The notes: generated by a model not told the origin, from the sequence alone. A DNA stretch of 64,000 nucleotides from JAOARY01 sp045345765 (GCA_045345765.1 CP148265.1:806001-870000); one strand, 5' to 3'; counted from the first letter of the stretch, positions 8,297 to 17,721 are shown. A program made the numbers and translations.

Positions 8297-9094
8297 TTAT
8301 CTTCTTAAGTTATTTGTAGTTTGCATCATTTCATCTACAGTTTGAATTGATTTAGAGTTTGTATCATAAGCTCTTTGTGCAACTATAAGCTTAATCATTT
8401 CATCTACTAATTGTACATTCGAACCTTCTAAGAAACCTTGCATAATTTTAGAATCTCTATTTTCATCTTCTAAGATTATCTCTTCTCCAGCAGCTTCTGT
8501 TTTTGAAAGCAAGTTATTTCCTTCTGCTTGTAAACCATCAGGATTTAAGAAATTAGCAAGCATCATTCTACCAATTTCAACAGACTCTCCATCTTCATCT
8601 TTATAACTTATATATCCATCTTCATTAACTTTTACGTCTTCTGCTTCACCATCAAATTCTATTGGTGATTCATCTTCACTTAAAACAGTATAACCTTCAG
8701 TAGTTACAAGTCTTTTAGTATCTCCATCTATACTCCATTTAAATGAACCATCTCTTGTATAATATCTATTTTCATTTTGATCTTCTATAACAAAGAACCC
8801 TTTACCATCAATCATCATATCAGTTGCCTTATCAGTTCTTTCTGGTCCCCCAACAGTAAAATCTCTACTTGTTCCAGCAGCAGTAACCCCATGTCCTATT
8901 TGTAAATTAACAGGAGAACCGCCTTCGCCTTCTGTAGCATTTGGTTTTTTAACTGTTTCATATAATAAATCCTTAAATTCAACTCTTTGTTTCTTATATC
9001 CAGTAGTATTTACATTTGCTAAATTATTTGAAATATTATCAATCTTCATTTGTTGTGTTTGCATTCCACTTGCAGCAGTCCATAACGCTCTCAT
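8297..9094 (-). CDS. flhP: Flagellar basal-body rod protein FlgG type
   Basis: Distal rod subunit of the flagellar basal body, exported by the flagellar secretion system. The N-terminus MRALWTAASGMQTQQM and NISNNLANVNTTGYKK are the conserved axial-protein motifs, and the C-terminal GSNVQLVDEMIKLIVAQRAYD plus the ANNLRR-like ending complete the coiled-coil partner. Length 265 is normal for FlgG. It directly follows flhO by 12 bases with an AGGGAGG ribosome site. The position between fabZ and mbl matches B. subtilis flhP, hence the symbol; flgG is an equally fair name. Confidence 0.9.
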   Translation of the reverse strand: MRALWTAASGMQTQQMKIDNISNNLANVNTTGYKKQRVEFKDLLYETVKKPNATEGEGGSPVNLQIGHGVTAAGTSRDFTVGGPERTDKATDMMIDGKGFFVIEDQNENRYYTRDGSFKWSIDGDTKRLVTTEGYTVLSEDESPIEFDGEAEDVKVNEDGYISYKDEDGESVEIGRMMLANFLNPDGLQAEGNNLLSKTEAAGEEIILEDENRDSKIMQGFLEGSNVQLVDEMIKLIVAQRAYDTNSKSIQTVDEMMQTTNNLRR

Positions 9095-9106
9095 AAAGAT
9101 ACCTCC

Positions 9107-10267
9107 CTAAACTTTTCCTATATTATTAACAGCCTTATTCATCATTTCATCATAAGCCTTTACAACTCTTTGATTCGTATCAAAACTTCTAAGTAATGTA
9201 GTCATTTCAATAACTTCTCTTATTCTTGTAACATTAGAACCTTCTAAGAATCCAGTAATAACTTTACCATCAAATTCTTTAAATTCAGGTTCACCTTCTA
9301 CAAAATATAGATTATCACCTTGTTTTCTAAGAGTATTTGTATTTTCAAAGTTTACAACATCTAATTTACCTCTTAGTTCATCGCCTATATATATTTCACC
9401 ATTTTCTTTTAATTTGAAATCACCTGAAGCATTATTATCTTCATTTGCTAATACAATTGGTTGAAGGTTCTGATCATCAATATTAGTTGTATTAACATCT
9501 GCTATTCTCCATTGTTCTCCACTAAAACTATCTATCTTCTGTCCTAAAACCAAATCTCCATCTTTAGTAACAAGTTGTCCCTCATCATTTAATTTAAAAG
9601 ATCCATCTCTAGTATATCTATACCCATCTTCAGTATAAACTCTAAAAAATCCATTTCCCTTAATAGCAAAATCTAAAGTTCTATTAGTTTCTTCTAAACT
9701 TCCACCAGAGAAATTAGTCATTATTCTATCAAATCTAAGTCCACCATTTATTGTTCCTATAACTCTTGGTGAAGGTTTGTTGATAAGATTAGCAACTATA
9801 TTTCCTGAATCTAATAAATTACCTTTATTATCTACAGATAAATCTTCACTTTGAACTTGAATTTTTTGTCCATTCGAATCAAGTACATAAAAACCAGCAC
9901 TAGCATCTAAACCTTGTTCTAAATCTCTAGTATATGTCTTTAAATAGCCCTCTTCATCTACTGTAAATCTCATCTCTTTGTTGTAGCTATCTCCCATAGC
10001 ACTAGCAACTACAAAATATCCGTTATTTGTAGAAGCTTTAAAGCCATCTCCTTCTCTTTTTAACTCAACTTCAAGTGACTTTGCACTAACTTCAGGAGTA
10101 TTCCTGCCATTAATCTTACTTATTAATTTTTCAGGAAAAGCCTCAGATACTACAACATCTTTTTTATAACTTCTTGTGTCTGCATTTGCAAGGTTATTAG
10201 ACACTACATCTAATTTTTTTTGGCTCGTTTGCATTGCAGATGTTACTGTATACATTCCTCTAAACAT
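9107..10267 (-). CDS. flhO: Flagellar hook-basal body protein FlgF/FlhO type
   Basis: Proximal rod-like axial protein. It has the N-terminal motif MFRGMYTVTSAMQTSQKKLD and VSNNLANADTRSYKKD, a central FlgE/F/G-like segment (GNGFFRVYTEDGYRYTRDGS, about residues 208-227), and the C-terminal GFLEGSNVTRIREVIEMTTL with FDTNQRVVKAYDEMM. At 386 residues it is about 100 longer than typical FlgF. The extra length lies before the middle segment, where a first FFV-like copy (NGYFVVASAMGDS) suggests a partly duplicated core. It starts the flhO-flhP-flgJ operon; B. subtilis synteny supports the name flhO. Confidence 0.87.
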   Translation of the reverse strand: MFRGMYTVTSAMQTSQKKLDVVSNNLANADTRSYKKDVVVSEAFPEKLISKINGRNTPEVSAKSLEVELKREGDGFKASTNNGYFVVASAMGDSYNKEMRFTVDEEGYLKTYTRDLEQGLDASAGFYVLDSNGQKIQVQSEDLSVDNKGNLLDSGNIVANLINKPSPRVIGTINGGLRFDRIMTNFSGGSLEETNRTLDFAIKGNGFFRVYTEDGYRYTRDGSFKLNDEGQLVTKDGDLVLGQKIDSFSGEQWRIADVNTTNIDDQNLQPIVLANEDNNASGDFKLKENGEIYIGDELRGKLDVVNFENTNTLRKQGDNLYFVEGEPEFKEFDGKVITGFLEGSNVTRIREVIEMTTLLRSFDTNQRVVKAYDEMMNKAVNNIGKV

Positions 10268-10500
10268 GGTATCACTCCATAATTTTTAATAAATTCATAA
10301 ATATATTTCATCTTATAAATATAAATAAACGCACCTTTTAATATTACATCGGCAAAAAAGGGAATCACTTAATAAAACGCAGTGATATTTATAAATAATA
10401 TTATTTTAAACAAGTTCATTATAATATTATTTTATACATCATTCATATTTATTTTATTAACAGTCAACAAAATCTTTAAAATAAAAGAATTTCAAAATAA

Positions 10501-10530
10501 AAAAAACTAATTATTAAAATTAGTTTTTTT
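10501..10530. terminator. Symmetric A/T-tract hairpin downstream of mbl
   Basis: AAAAAACTAATT and AATTAGTTTTTT arms around TATTAA-like loop, with runs of A and T on both sides, so it can terminate either strand. It lies in the 343-base gap 10268-10610 between mbl and flhO, which otherwise holds only AT-rich DNA and the hairpin at 10582-10602. Confidence 0.7.
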
Positions 10531-10581
10531 ATTCCTCTATACTATTATGACTTATTTTTTGTATTTTATAAATAATATTTT

Positions 10582-10602
10582 AGAACTATTCTAAATAGTT
10601 CT
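10582..10602 (-). terminator. Hairpin directly after mbl
   Basis: Perfect nine-base arms AGAACTATT / AATAGTTCT with a three-base loop, eight bases beyond the mbl stop. The following run on the minus strand is only TAAAATATTATTT, so termination may be weak and shared with the hairpin 50 bases further on. Confidence 0.55.
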
Positions 10603-10610
10603 TTTTGCTA

Positions 10611-11621
10611 TTATCTTTTTCTCTTTAAGAATTTTATGCCCTTAAGCGCTATCCCTGTACCTTTTGCAACACAAGAAATTGTATCTTCTGCAATATGAAC
10701 TTTTATACCTGTTCTTTTCTCTATTAATTTATCTAAACCCCATAAAAGTGATCCTCCACCAGTCATTATAATTCCCTTATCACTTATATCAGCAGATAAC
10801 TCTGGTAAAGTTTTTTCTAATACAAAATGTACAGCATCAGCTATTTGTGTTACACTTTCATGTAATGCATCCATAACACCTGAAGATGGAACTGTTATAG
10901 TTTCAGGAAGACCAGAAACCAAGTTTCTTCCTCTAACTTCCATAGTTATTTCTTCTTCTCTTGGATATGCAGTTCCTATTTGTATTTTAACAGATTCAGC
11001 TGTTCTTTCACCTATTAAAAGTCCATATTTTTTTCTCATATATTTTACAATCGCTTCATCAAATTTATCTCCAGCAACCTTTATAGATGTGCTTACAACA
11101 ACACCACCTAAGGATATTACAGCTATATCAGATGTTCCTCCACCAATATCTATGACCATATGTCCTGTTGGCTTTGCAATATCAAGACCTGCTCCAATAG
11201 CAGCTGCAATAGGCTCTTCTATAACATGTACATTACTTGCTCCTGCTTGCATAGTAGCTTCAATAACAGCTCTTTTTTCAACTTCAGTTACTCCAGAAGG
11301 AACACAAACCATTATATTTGGTTTAAAAAATTTAAATAATTTTTTCCCACCTATAACTCGAGATATAAAATAATTAAGCATTTTTTCTGTTACTTCATAA
11401 TCAGAAATAACACCTTCTTTTAACGGTCTTATTGCAACAATACTTCCAGGAGTTCTTCCAAGCATTTTTCTTGCTTCTTCTCCAACAGCCAAAACTTTAT
11501 TTGTTTCTTTATTTATTGCAACAACAGAAGGTTCTCTTAGAACGATTCCTTTGCCTTTTACATATACTAATACTGATGCGGTACCTAAATCTATACCTAT
11601 ATCCGGAACAAAACTACCCAT
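10611..11621 (-). CDS. mbl: Rod-shape protein, MreB/Mbl actin homologue
   Basis: Cytoskeletal actin-like ATPase that guides lateral-wall synthesis beneath the membrane. Motifs: phosphate-1 IGIDLGTASVLVY at the N-terminus, phosphate-2 MVIDIGGGTSDIAVISLGG at about residues 155-173, adenosine motif IIMTGGGSLLWGLD near 285. Length 336 is normal. A GGAGAGAT ribosome site precedes the ATG. The position beside flhO, flhP and fabZ is that of B. subtilis mbl, so mbl is preferred over mreB; mreC/mreD are not adjacent. Confidence 0.9.
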   Translation of the reverse strand: MGSFVPDIGIDLGTASVLVYVKGKGIVLREPSVVAINKETNKVLAVGEEARKMLGRTPGSIVAIRPLKEGVISDYEVTEKMLNYFISRVIGGKKLFKFFKPNIMVCVPSGVTEVEKRAVIEATMQAGASNVHVIEEPIAAAIGAGLDIAKPTGHMVIDIGGGTSDIAVISLGGVVVSTSIKVAGDKFDEAIVKYMRKKYGLLIGERTAESVKIQIGTAYPREEEITMEVRGRNLVSGLPETITVPSSGVMDALHESVTQIADAVHFVLEKTLPELSADISDKGIIMTGGGSLLWGLDKLIEKRTGIKVHIAEDTISCVAKGTGIALKGIKFLKRKR

Positions 11622-11788
11622 TATATCTCTCCTTACTATGTATTTTGATACAAAAATATATCAATATAATTAAAAAGTAAAAACCACCTATAAATATCTA
11701 CCTTAAAAAAGTTATTCTAAACTTTTATTTTTCAAAAAAAGCACTCTAACTCTATTATATATTTTATGGGGAAAAATTCAAATACAAC

Positions 11789-12583
11789 TTATGAGATTTT
11801 AAAAATTTTATTAACTGTATTAACTATTTCGTAAGAAGATTTTAAATATTTATCTTTTGTTACTAGGATATTATCCTTATTTTTTTGATTTTCAATATAT
11901 GATTTTGCTATTTCTCCATGTCTTGGAACTATAAAATAATTTGAAGCAAATATCATTTCCTCGTCCATTTTAGAATCACCTGAACTTATTACAAAATCTT
12001 TTTTGAGTAGTTTTTTTATATAATTTATCGCATCCCCCTTGCTGATGCATTTAGGGATAAAGTAAACTTTTCTTCCGTGTATTATTGTCTTATAACCTTT
12101 TTTTAAAAGACTAGCTTCTTTTGATTCTATAAGTGAATAATCTGCATTTAAAGAATCCACAAGCATATAGATAAAAGAATTATCTGCTATTTTTATATTT
12201 TCACACCAAGGCATTTTTGATACATCTAATAAATCTTTTAATATTTCATTTAGACTAGAAACCGATTTTAATTTTTCTTCTATCATAGCTCTATAATTAG
12301 TATCAATTACTCCATCTATTATTAAATTCCCACCATTTGATGTTATAGCATATTTAAAATTAAAATCATTTAAAATTTCAATTCTTCTATATTGTTCTAC
12401 TGTTCTAGTTGTAACTGGTACAAATTCAATACTCTTAGATATATATTTTAATAAATCATAAGTGTTTTTTGCCATATAGGTTATTGGTTTTGCATTTTTG
12501 TATTCACTTATAATATGTTCTTCATCTTTTATAAATTTTTTAGAATAAATTAAAGTCCTATCAAGATCACTAAAAAAAACCAT
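11789..12583 (-). CDS. HAD-superfamily phosphatase of the Ter biosynthetic module
   Basis: Cytosolic HAD hydrolase of 264 residues. Motif I FFSDLDRTLIYS (residues 3-14), a Thr motif VPVTTRT at about 56, a Lys-bearing cap region, and motif IV SGDSKMDEEMI at about 196 resemble sucrose-phosphate-phosphatase/Cof-type enzymes. Its ATG overlaps the StiP stop codon (TAATG), so translation is coupled. HAD phosphatases are recurrent members of Ter-associated clusters proposed to make a nucleoside-like compound (Anantharaman, Iyer and Aravind analysis). The substrate is unknown. It is the last gene of the minus-strand Ter operon. Confidence 0.82.
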   Translation of the reverse strand: MVFFSDLDRTLIYSKKFIKDEEHIISEYKNAKPITYMAKNTYDLLKYISKSIEFVPVTTRTVEQYRRIEILNDFNFKYAITSNGGNLIIDGVIDTNYRAMIEEKLKSVSSLNEILKDLLDVSKMPWCENIKIADNSFIYMLVDSLNADYSLIESKEASLLKKGYKTIIHGRKVYFIPKCISKGDAINYIKKLLKKDFVISSGDSKMDEEMIFASNYFIVPRHGEIAKSYIENQKNKDNILVTKDKYLKSSYEIVNTVNKIFKIS

Positions 12584-13680
12584 TATATACTCCCTTTTTT
12601 AATATTTTTTATTATTCCACAACATTTATAATTAAATAAATCATATTCTCTTATTTTGATATCTTTTTCTTTAGCCAATTTATATATATGATTTAAATCT
12701 TCATGAGCTTTATAGTTTTTGTTTATCAATACCAAATCAGGTACTCTTCTTAATAAAACCCTTGTAGTTTCACCAACTCCAGGCTTTATAAAATTAATAT
12801 CTGAAATTTCAAATTCTTCTTTTATTCTATTTACATCTTTAAGTCCTTCAAAATTGACATCTATATTAGAAATATCAAAATTTATTTTTTCTTCTTTAAG
12901 ATTAGCAAACTCATTTGTTATCTCATCTACAAAATAATTTGACAAATCCTCATCTTTTAATTCTTCATAGAATCTTGCTCCATGAAAATCATTTTCTTTT
13001 ATAATATCATCCCTTAAAACAGTTCTACTTACTAAACCAGAAACAGTTGAGTTTAAACAAGCACTAGGAAGTAAAAAATCATTTCTAGTTCCAAATAAAT
13101 TCGTACAACTTCCTGGATCTGCAATAACTGCTAGCGAATCATCTAATAAAGTATTATATTTATCATAAAAATCTTTAACACCCTTTTTTAATACATTTGT
13201 AATAGCACCCTTTCCCGTCCAACCATCTACAAATTGTATATTTGCATTTTTATGATTTTTTAGTATATATTTAAGTGCATTTTCATCGAAACCTCTACCT
13301 CTTATTATTGATATTGAATAGTGAGGAATATCTATATTTTTTTGATATTTTAAATACCTTTTAATAAGTATTCCCGCTGGAGTTCCAGCTCTTGCAAGTG
13401 ATACAAGTACTAAGTTTTTATCTTTTTTATCATATATTTTAAGAGCAATATCCCTAACATAAGACGCTATTTTTAGTTTATATTTACCTAATGATTTGTG
13501 AAATAAATCAACATATTCATCTGAAGGTTTATATTCAATAGGCAACATCATCGAATAATGAACTCCTGATTGTATCTTAGCTTCTCTTGTCTTGTTGTCT
13601 TCTTCTTTTATAAGACCGTTTATATTTTTTAACAAAAATATAGCATCTTCCCTCTTATATGAACCTATATTATCTAACAA
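12583..13680 (-). CDS. StiP-family protein of the Ter module
   Basis: Protein of 365 residues resembling the StiP family (PF11202; annotated as cysteine protease StiP, earlier seen as PRTase-like). Visible features are VHYSMMLPIEYKP near residue 40, LVSLARAGTPAGIL at about 92, SIIRGRGFDENA at about 122 and a PRPP-loop-like FVDGWTGKGAI near 145. A conserved Cys pair lies in the SCTNLFGT region (around 190). It sits 13 bases after the PRTase-TRSP gene and overlaps the HAD gene by one base. Biochemical role is unproven; family assignment is from pattern recognition and context. Confidence 0.78.
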   Translation of the reverse strand: MLDNIGSYKREDAIFLLKNINGLIKEEDNKTREAKIQSGVHYSMMLPIEYKPSDEYVDLFHKSLGKYKLKIASYVRDIALKIYDKKDKNLVLVSLARAGTPAGILIKRYLKYQKNIDIPHYSISIIRGRGFDENALKYILKNHKNANIQFVDGWTGKGAITNVLKKGVKDFYDKYNTLLDDSLAVIADPGSCTNLFGTRNDFLLPSACLNSTVSGLVSRTVLRDDIIKENDFHGARFYEELKDEDLSNYFVDEITNEFANLKEEKINFDISNIDVNFEGLKDVNRIKEEFEISDINFIKPGVGETTRVLLRRVPDLVLINKNYKAHEDLNHIYKLAKEKDIKIREYDLFNYKCCGIIKNIKKGSI

Positions 13681-13693
13681 TGTATTCCTCCTA

Positions 13694-15058
13694 TTAATTA
13701 TTCAAACTTGTAAATGTAACAATATTTATCTTTTCAAAACCTGCTCTTTTTAACTCTTTAATAACATCGTCTAAATGACTCGCTTTTTGCACACCTTCAA
13801 CAAAGAAGAATACTTCTTTATATTTATTAGTATCCATATTATAAAAATAATTAGTATTGCTTAAATTTTTAAAATTTTTGAATTTATATGCATTTTTTGC
13901 ACCATAATTTTCTTTATTAAGTGGGTATATTGGACTTTGTGTCGTTGATTGGAAGGCTATATTTTCACCCATATAAGATGCTATTTTCATCGGTATATAC
14001 ATAAATTCTTCACTACCCATACATAAGCTTTCTTCAAAAGATCTAAACTCTTTTAATTTCTCTGCTAAAATTTTTAGTTTTTCATTTAATTTATCTTCTC
14101 TTTTAGAGTCAATCAAAAAACGACCACTATCAGTCAAATAACTTAGTTCATATTCTTCATCTATCGATTTTTTATACATATGTTTTTTAAACTCAAGCTC
14201 TTCATTTAAACATATATAATTTACACCCTTATTCTTATCAAAATTATCTTTTATATATTCTGGTTTTAAAGTCTTATTATCATCTAATACTTCTAATTTA
14301 ATTTCTCCACTAAGAAGTGTTATAGTTTTTATTTTTATATTATTATCTTTTTCAAATTGTTTATAAACTTCCTTATCTCTTTTAGACCTCCAATCCAGTA
14401 AAGACAACATTATATATTCTTTATTTTCATATCTTTTATTTAATTCTTTAATAAAATTAAGTCCTGTTCTTCCAGTTGTCATTTCATCATCTATAAGAAC
14501 TATTCTCTTTGCATTTTTGAATGCATCTTCATTTTCTAAATATAAAAAATGCCCAACTGCATGAGAATGTTCCTCATCAAATTGTAAAAAACTTTCTAAA
14601 TCTATCAACTTATCTCTAGTTGTATGAATATAACTTGCATTACCCTTAAATCCATCAAAAACACTATGAGCTAGAGCAGTTGCAGTTTCAGCAAAACCCA
14701 AAAATAATGTATTTTCTTCTAATTCTATTTTTGTTTCATCTAATTTAAAATACTCTTCATTTTTTATATTTTTTTCTTTTATACTCTGTGCAATTATACT
14801 TTTTAAAGGGGATTTCAAATCCAAAATCTCTCTTGCCATTTTAAGACCTAATAGCCTACCTGTTGCAATTGAAATTTTTGGATTTACCGGTATATGTTTA
14901 CCTAGTAATGTGCTCACAAATAAAAAACTTCTTTTTTTATTTATTCTTCCAGCAATTTTAAATAAATCTTCATCCAAAAAATTATATTCATTATCATCTA
15001 AATTGATATTTATCTTCAGTCTATGTTTGTCTAGTATATTGTAAATTCTCGTCTTCAT
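13694..15058 (-). CDS. Phosphoribosyltransferase-TRSP fusion of the Ter module
   Basis: Protein of 454 residues. The N-terminal two-thirds is a PRTase domain with the PRPP loop IVLIDDEMTTGRT at about residues 186-198. The C-terminal part carries the TRSP-type segment LCMGSEEFMYIPMKIASY and QSTTQSPIYPLN. PRTase and TRSP domains are joined this way in Ter-linked operons, where a ribosyl transfer step of a nucleoside-like metabolite has been proposed. Spacing of 13-15 bases to both neighbours indicates one operon. The acceptor base is unknown. Confidence 0.82.
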   Translation of the reverse strand: MKTRIYNILDKHRLKININLDDNEYNFLDEDLFKIAGRINKKRSFLFVSTLLGKHIPVNPKISIATGRLLGLKMAREILDLKSPLKSIIAQSIKEKNIKNEEYFKLDETKIELEENTLFLGFAETATALAHSVFDGFKGNASYIHTTRDKLIDLESFLQFDEEHSHAVGHFLYLENEDAFKNAKRIVLIDDEMTTGRTGLNFIKELNKRYENKEYIMLSLLDWRSKRDKEVYKQFEKDNNIKIKTITLLSGEIKLEVLDDNKTLKPEYIKDNFDKNKGVNYICLNEELEFKKHMYKKSIDEEYELSYLTDSGRFLIDSKREDKLNEKLKILAEKLKEFRSFEESLCMGSEEFMYIPMKIASYMGENIAFQSTTQSPIYPLNKENYGAKNAYKFKNFKNLSNTNYFYNMDTNKYKEVFFFVEGVQKASHLDDVIKELKRAGFEKINIVTFTSLNN

Positions 15059-15073
15059 CTTCTACCTCCATAA

Positions 15074-16216
15074 TTAAATAAGATTTATATATTCTATTCC
15101 TTCATTGAAAACACCATATACATGCGCTCTTTTTAGAATTTTTTTTGCCCAATTATAATGAGGTTTTATTTCATTCATTTTGTTGTTATAACAGCTTTTT
15201 AAAACTCCATTATCCTTTTCATTTATAATAGATATCGCATCCATATACTCCTCATGATTAACTATATAAAGAGAATTAACTATATCTATATGAGTAGGGT
15301 GTATTATTGTTTTTCCAATAATTCCATTGTATTTATCCATAATAACTTCATTTATGAGACCATCCATAGAATTTTCTATAAGTTTTTTTCTCTTGACAAG
15401 ACCTTCTTGCCCAAGGTGATTGATAAAAGGAGTTTGTCTTATCCTCGGTTTCATAACTCTGTCTCCTGATGAAAAATACTCAAAAACAGCACCCGAAACC
15501 ACATAATCATCTTCTTTTCTTAAAAAGAAATTCAAAATATCACATAAAACATCCTTTACAACTAGCATATCATAAATAGTAAGTTCTTTTGGTCTTCTAA
15601 TTGAATAATTACTTGAAAAATCAGTTCCACCAACTCTAATATTAAGCACTCTAGCTTTATTTTTATCAATTATTTTTTTTAAATTACTAAGTTCATCAAT
15701 TCTATTTTCCTTATAAATAAGTTCATCGCATTCAAATATAGGCATACAATAAAAATCTTTATCTAATTCCTTTATTACTATATCTAATGCATCAAAATAT
15801 AATTTTGCTGATTTAAAGCTAAACTTAGGAAATACAAAACCCATTATTATATCGCTAAAATCTTTAATCTTATCTTTTATATCAAGCAAATGTTTTGGAC
15901 TTCTTACCCTTATAAAAATTTTAGGTATTGATTTTGTTTTATTTTCTCTTAATTTTTTTAGATTATAAAACAAATTATCCTGCGCCCTATCTAAGCTCGA
16001 ATCATTTATTGCATCTTCTAAACATAAAACTACACTAAGCAAGTTTTTATAATCTAATATGTACCTATAAAAATCTGTCTTGACAGCTGGTATATAAAGA
16101 GTCGCTCCCAGAGAATATTTTAAGATTTCAAAATCAGTATCCATATCTATGAAATTTGGTTCTTTATAAAAAATTTCACTCATTTTTTTCTTAGTCAAAT
16201 GACCATAAAGCTTCAT
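15074..16216 (-). CDS. HpcH/HpaI aldolase - citrate lyase family enzyme of the Ter module
   Basis: TIM-barrel C-C bond lyase of 380 residues, in the CitE/HpcH superfamily. Key pieces are GATLYIPAVKTD near residue 32, VVLCLEDAINDSS at about 58 (metal-binding acidic residues), IFIRVRSPKHL at about 100 and NIRVGGTDFSSNYS near 197. Members of this branch occur specifically beside TerD and TRSP-PRTase genes. It opens the four-gene enzyme run lyase - PRTase - StiP - HAD. AAGGAGG precedes the ATG. The natural substrate is not known. Confidence 0.82.
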   Translation of the reverse strand: MKLYGHLTKKKMSEIFYKEPNFIDMDTDFEILKYSLGATLYIPAVKTDFYRYILDYKNLLSVVLCLEDAINDSSLDRAQDNLFYNLKKLRENKTKSIPKIFIRVRSPKHLLDIKDKIKDFSDIIMGFVFPKFSFKSAKLYFDALDIVIKELDKDFYCMPIFECDELIYKENRIDELSNLKKIIDKNKARVLNIRVGGTDFSSNYSIRRPKELTIYDMLVVKDVLCDILNFFLRKEDDYVVSGAVFEYFSSGDRVMKPRIRQTPFINHLGQEGLVKRKKLIENSMDGLINEVIMDKYNGIIGKTIIHPTHIDIVNSLYIVNHEEYMDAISIINEKDNGVLKSCYNNKMNEIKPHYNWAKKILKRAHVYGVFNEGIEYINLI

Positions 16217-16296
16217 ATTTGTCCTCCTTTTTAAAACTCACATACAAAATATAATAAAATTCTGACTTTTTAGTAGTCCAATAAAAATACTAATAC

Positions 16297-16347
16297 CAAA
16301 TGATTAATATTTAAATTTCTAAAAAATATTTAAATACTAATCATTTG
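16297..16347. repeat. Intergenic inverted repeat between terD and the lyase gene
   Basis: Arms of about 20 bases (16297-16316 and 16328-16347) carry CAAATGATTAATATTTAAAT and its near-perfect complement around an 11-base loop. It lacks a clean T-run, and could be an attenuator or operator controlling the enzyme genes separately from the TerD genes. Confidence 0.55.
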
Positions 16348-16398
16348 ATACTAATCTTTGTATTAAACAATTAATAATTAGTTTTGCAAATAAATAGA

Positions 16399-16483
16399 CT
16401 ATCACATTAAGGAAAATACAACGATATATTGTGTTTATTTTTGATAACACAGTATATTGTAGCTGAATTTCTTAATGTGACAG
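16399..16483. repeat. Dispersed long palindromic element, copy A
   Basis: Outer arms CTATCACATTAAG / CTTAATGTGACAG enclose inner arms ACAACGATATATTGTGTT / AACACAGTATATTGTAGC. The reverse complement aligns over most of its length with 39937-40028, and its end aligns with the last 27 bases of the window. This makes it a repeated element rather than a simple terminator. It stands 30 bases after the last terD stop and may end that transcript. Confidence 0.7.
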
Positions 16484-16512
16484 CCCCCATATAAATATAT
16501 CTTAAATCTGTA

Positions 16513-17112
16513 TTAATTAAATTTTCTTACAATATTACTTAAAGATACATCATTAGTACCTTCTCCAACAGCAGCAAATTTCCATTCTTGGTCATGTCTA
16601 TATATCTCAGCAACCATTAAGGCTGTCATATTTGAATAAGAATCTGTTAAATTATATCTTAAAAGTTCATTATTATTAGAAGAATCCATAACTCTTATAT
16701 ATGCGTTTTTTATCATTCCAAAATGTTGATTTCTTTTCTTGCAATCATAAATATTTACTACAAAGACTAGTTTCTCTGTATCAGAAGGGATTTTATTTAA
16801 ATCAATTAATATTTGTTCATCATCACCTTCACCTTCACCAGTTAAATTATCACCCATGTGAATAACTGATTCATTAGAGCTTCTTAGATTTCCAAAATAA
16901 ATTACATTATCCTTTGTTCTTATCTTTCCATTTGAATCTAGCATAAGAATTGATGCATCACAATCTATATTAGTAGTTCCTTTTAATAAAGAACCTAAAA
17001 ATCCTTGTTTTTGTTCTGCTGGATCCCAGCCTAAACCTATTCTTAAATTAGAAAGACCATTAGTTTCTTTGGTAAGACTTATTCTTTGTCCTTTAGTCAA
17101 ATTTATAGCCAT
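16513..17112 (-). CDS. terD: TerD-family stress protein (divergent copy)
   Basis: TerD-fold protein of 199 residues, a calcium-binding beta-sandwich linked to tellurite, toxin and phage stress in other bacteria. The central SVIHMGDNLTGEGEGDDEQ signature is present (about residues 78-96). The N-terminal acidic site is altered (NIDCDAS instead of DFDLDAS) with an insertion before it (PAEQKQGFLGSLLKG), and the C-terminus ends in NIVRKFN rather than the GFEGGLAALC tail of its neighbours. It is thus the most derived of the three copies. It follows terD copy 2 by 27 bases. Confidence 0.93.
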   Translation of the reverse strand: MAINLTKGQRISLTKETNGLSNLRIGLGWDPAEQKQGFLGSLLKGTTNIDCDASILMLDSNGKIRTKDNVIYFGNLRSSNESVIHMGDNLTGEGEGDDEQILIDLNKIPSDTEKLVFVVNIYDCKKRNQHFGMIKNAYIRVMDSSNNNELLRYNLTDSYSNMTALMVAEIYRHDQEWKFAAVGEGTNDVSLSNIVRKFN

Positions 17113-17139
17113 ATTAATTCCCCCTTAAATTTTTATAAT

Positions 17140-17721
17140 CTACTGCACATCCAGTCCGTAATTATTACAAAGCGCAGCAAGACCACCTTCAAATCCACTT
17201 CCTATTGCACTAAATTTCCACTCGCCATTGTTTTTATAAATCTCACAAACAACAATTGCTGTTTCAACAGAAAAATCTTCTGATAAATCATATCTTAATA
17301 TTTCTTGAGAACTATCCATATTTTCAAGTCTTACAAAAGCATTTGCTATTTGACCAAAATTTTGAGCTCTTGTTTTTGCATCATGAATTGTAACTGTTAT
17401 TGCAATCTTGCCTATATCTTCAGGAACTTTAGTAAAGTCTATAATAACTTGTTCATCATCACCTTCACCTTCTCCAGTTCTATTATCCCCTGTATGTATT
17501 ACTGATTCTGAAGGATGCTTTAAATTATTATAGAATATAAAGTCATAATCATTATTAACTTTATTATTAGTTCCAACTAAAAACGCTGATGCATCTAAGT
17601 CAAAATCATATCCTCCGTCATATCTTTTAATATCCCAACCAAGACCTATAAGAGCTGTTTTTAGTGATGGGTCTTCCTTTGATAGATTTATCTTTTGTCC
17701 TTTTACTAAATTTATAGCCAT
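17140..17721 (-). CDS. terD: TerD-family stress protein
   Basis: Canonical TerD of 193 residues: GLGWDIKRYDGGYDFDLDAS (residues 27-46) supplies the acidic calcium-binding residues, FYNNLKHPSESVIHTGDNRTG and GEGDDEQVIIDF follow, and the C-terminus is GSGFEGGLAALC. Strongly similar to the copy at 17870-18451. GGGAGGAATTATA precedes the ATG. Probably peripheral to the membrane; acts with the other TerD proteins and possibly TelA. Confidence 0.95.
   Translation of the reverse strand: MAINLVKGQKINLSKEDPSLKTALIGLGWDIKRYDGGYDFDLDASAFLVGTNNKVNNDYDFIFYNNLKHPSESVIHTGDNRTGEGEGDDEQVIIDFTKVPEDIGKIAITVTIHDAKTRAQNFGQIANAFVRLENMDSSQEILRYDLSEDFSVETAIVVCEIYKNNGEWKFSAIGSGFEGGLAALCNNYGLDVQ

Noticed and set aside
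11089..11373. 94-codon frame opposite mbl
   Set aside because: mbl is a strongly conserved gene on the other strand; the frame lacks a start signal and similarity.
12583..12585. Frameshift joining StiP and HAD proteins
   Set aside because: The one-base overlap TAATG is a standard coupled stop/start and both proteins have complete motifs and normal lengths.
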